Below are positions 63,087 to 64,000 of a DNA stretch of 64,000 nt, in pieces. This DNA comes from an uncultured Pseudomonadales bacterium. Its GTDB lineage: Bacteria > Pseudomonadota > Gammaproteobacteria > Pseudomonadales > Cellvibrionaceae. The notes beneath the pieces were generated by a model. It was not told where the DNA came from and ran no database searches. It saw only the letters and a list, made by a program, of their open reading frames with translations. The stretch lies in NCBI GenBank assembly GCA_947487765.1, contig CANKXO010000004.1:124001-188000 (forward strand), in the 5' to 3' direction. The position numbers and the translations under genes were made by a program. The stretch's first letter is position 1. Each line of letters opens with the position of its first letter.

Positions 63087-63898
63087 GTTGCTGCATAAGC
63101 AAATGGTTTGGCAATTTTTAGGGTTGAATCCATATATTCAGATAGGCCATCAGGTAAAGTTAGTATTTTATCTGTTGTGAGTGGTATTTCAGAATATTTA
63201 TCGCTTTTAGCAAACGATTCGAAATCATATCGATTACCTACAGACCATTTTGTATTAAAACTATATTTCTGGGGCATTGTGGTATTAGATTGAAGTAAGA
63301 AGCGATTATCTGCATATTTTAGTCGTTTGTGATTCGATTCTACAAAAATTACTCCATTACTTTTTACGTATCCTTGGGTGTCTACGTTTCTGCTTGAGTT
63401 AATGCGCATTAATGATTTGAAGTGTTGGCTCCTTCTAAATTTAGGATTGTCAGTCTTTAACGAAAAGAAATATTCATTCCGCTTTGCCAAATCCCTAATA
63501 TAGGCTTTCATCGCCTTCATGGTATCTTGCACAACTACAGACTTTTCATAAGGTCTAGAGTCCATTTTAACCGTCACCCCGTTACCATTAACATAATGGT
63601 TGGCCAGTCTTGCGGCCTCGGGCATGCCTTTAGCGTGGCCACCCCACCAAAATGATTCGTAGAGTTCGATCAAAAAAGTCTTTTCTATCTCGCTGAAGGA
63701 CATCTTAATTTGAGCTTTGCACGTTAAGTAATTAATGGTTGCCTGCATTAAGTCAAAACTGCTTTTGGAATTAAAGACAGCAATATTGCCCATATGGTAA
63801 AGCGGTGCACCGGGTACCTCGACAGCTTGTGCTAGGCAGGCCTGTGCCTTTTGGGATAACGTTTGTGTATTACTCGGGGATGCTGCTTGAATGGCCAT
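63065..63898 (-). CDS. Putative secreted effector of unknown family
   Basis: Protein of 277 residues with no Sec signal or membrane helix. A helical N-terminal region (about 20-130) contains the striking FWWGGHAKGMPEAARLANHY segment near residue 82 and SRPYEKSVVVQDTMKAMKAY. The rest is mixed, with Tyr/Phe-rich stretches. No family recognised. Four tandem paralogous lipoprotein genes follow, the first overlapping it, which is how periplasm-acting type VI effectors and their immunity genes are often arranged. Its start is followed upstream by about 100 bases before the window end, too little to see the promoter's context. Confidence 0.65.
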   Translation of the reverse strand: MAIQAASPSNTQTLSQKAQACLAQAVEVPGAPLYHMGNIAVFNSKSSFDLMQATINYLTCKAQIKMSFSEIEKTFLIELYESFWWGGHAKGMPEAARLANHYVNGNGVTVKMDSRPYEKSVVVQDTMKAMKAYIRDLAKRNEYFFSLKTDNPKFRRSQHFKSLMRINSSRNVDTQGYVKSNGVIFVESNHKRLKYADNRFLLQSNTTMPQKYSFNTKWSVGNRYDFESFAKSDKYSEIPLTTDKILTLPDGLSEYMDSTLKIAKPFAYAATWSEMWK

Positions 63899-64000
63899 AC
63901 CGATAAACTCCCTGTAAATTTATACTTATTGATAATGGGATTGTAACCGGCGGCTGTATCATAAAGTGTGAATTGATTCCCAGTATCTGCTCGCTATTAG

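Noticed and set aside
1-64000. tRNA, rRNA, transposase, phage structural or integrase genes
   Set aside because: None was found on either strand by reading; mobility here is suggested only by attC-like sites and the duplicated module.

Overview
The window looks like a chromosomal segment from a marine-type gammaproteobacterium of moderate-to-low GC. Gene order supports this. ubiC-ubiA-phoB-phoR, recG-oxyR and argH/algZ-algR with hemCDXY are arrangements known from Pseudomonas, Cellvibrionaceae and relatives. I would guess a Cellvibrionales-like lineage, but the genus cannot be settled by eye. No rRNA, tRNA, CRISPR array or transposase was seen.

Layout. Positions 1-4.8 kb hold phosphate two-component genes (phoR cut by the window edge, phoB with a Pho box), ubiquinone genes ubiA and ubiC, and a YbaK-like/HDOD fusion. 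Positions 4.9-6.4 kb look like two integron-type gene cassettes with attC-like hairpins; the second encodes a Tse2-like toxin and a Tsi2-like partner. Positions 6.4-10 kb carry an ECF sigma/anti-sigma pair followed by a Tat-exported molybdopterin sulfite-dehydrogenase-like enzyme and a two-haem cytochrome c. Positions 10-17.5 kb hold recG, oxyR, recQ, an SDR protein and an FMN alpha-hydroxy-acid dehydrogenase. Positions 17.8-22.4 kb hold one 1526-residue membrane protein that joins a Ycf48/BNR-type beta-propeller region to a KAP P-loop NTPase. Positions 22.4-26.8 kb are hemCDXY. Positions 26.9-33.5 kb are a TetR-controlled block (RND exporter, LolA-like protein, beta-barrel, kinase, DUF4442) lying between hemC and algR, which are neighbours in Pseudomonas. 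Positions 33.5-37 kb are algR, algZ and argH. Positions 37-52 kb are mixed accessory metabolism and envelope genes: CPBP protease, a LysR/DoxX/glutathionyl-hydroquinone reductase/DODA group, a CsgG-DUF4810-DUF799 lipoprotein operon, exported cupin and DJ-1 proteins, azoreductase, a MocR regulator and a NIT-domain chemoreceptor.

Positions 52-64 kb are a variable island. It holds a fused MNT-HEPN protein with two small overlapping ORFs (partly duplicated 6 kb away), a Tae4 amidase effector with its Tai4 immunity lipoprotein, two unrecognised membrane proteins, a RelA/SpoT-domain protein overlapping an NdpA-like nucleoid protein gene, a PEP-mutase/isocitrate-lyase family enzyme, a Crp-like regulator, and at the end an unrecognised putative effector followed by four tandem paralogous lipoproteins. 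Together with the Tse2-like pair this gives three probable interbacterial effector-immunity loci. No type VI secretion structural gene is present, so the secretion machinery would have to be encoded elsewhere.
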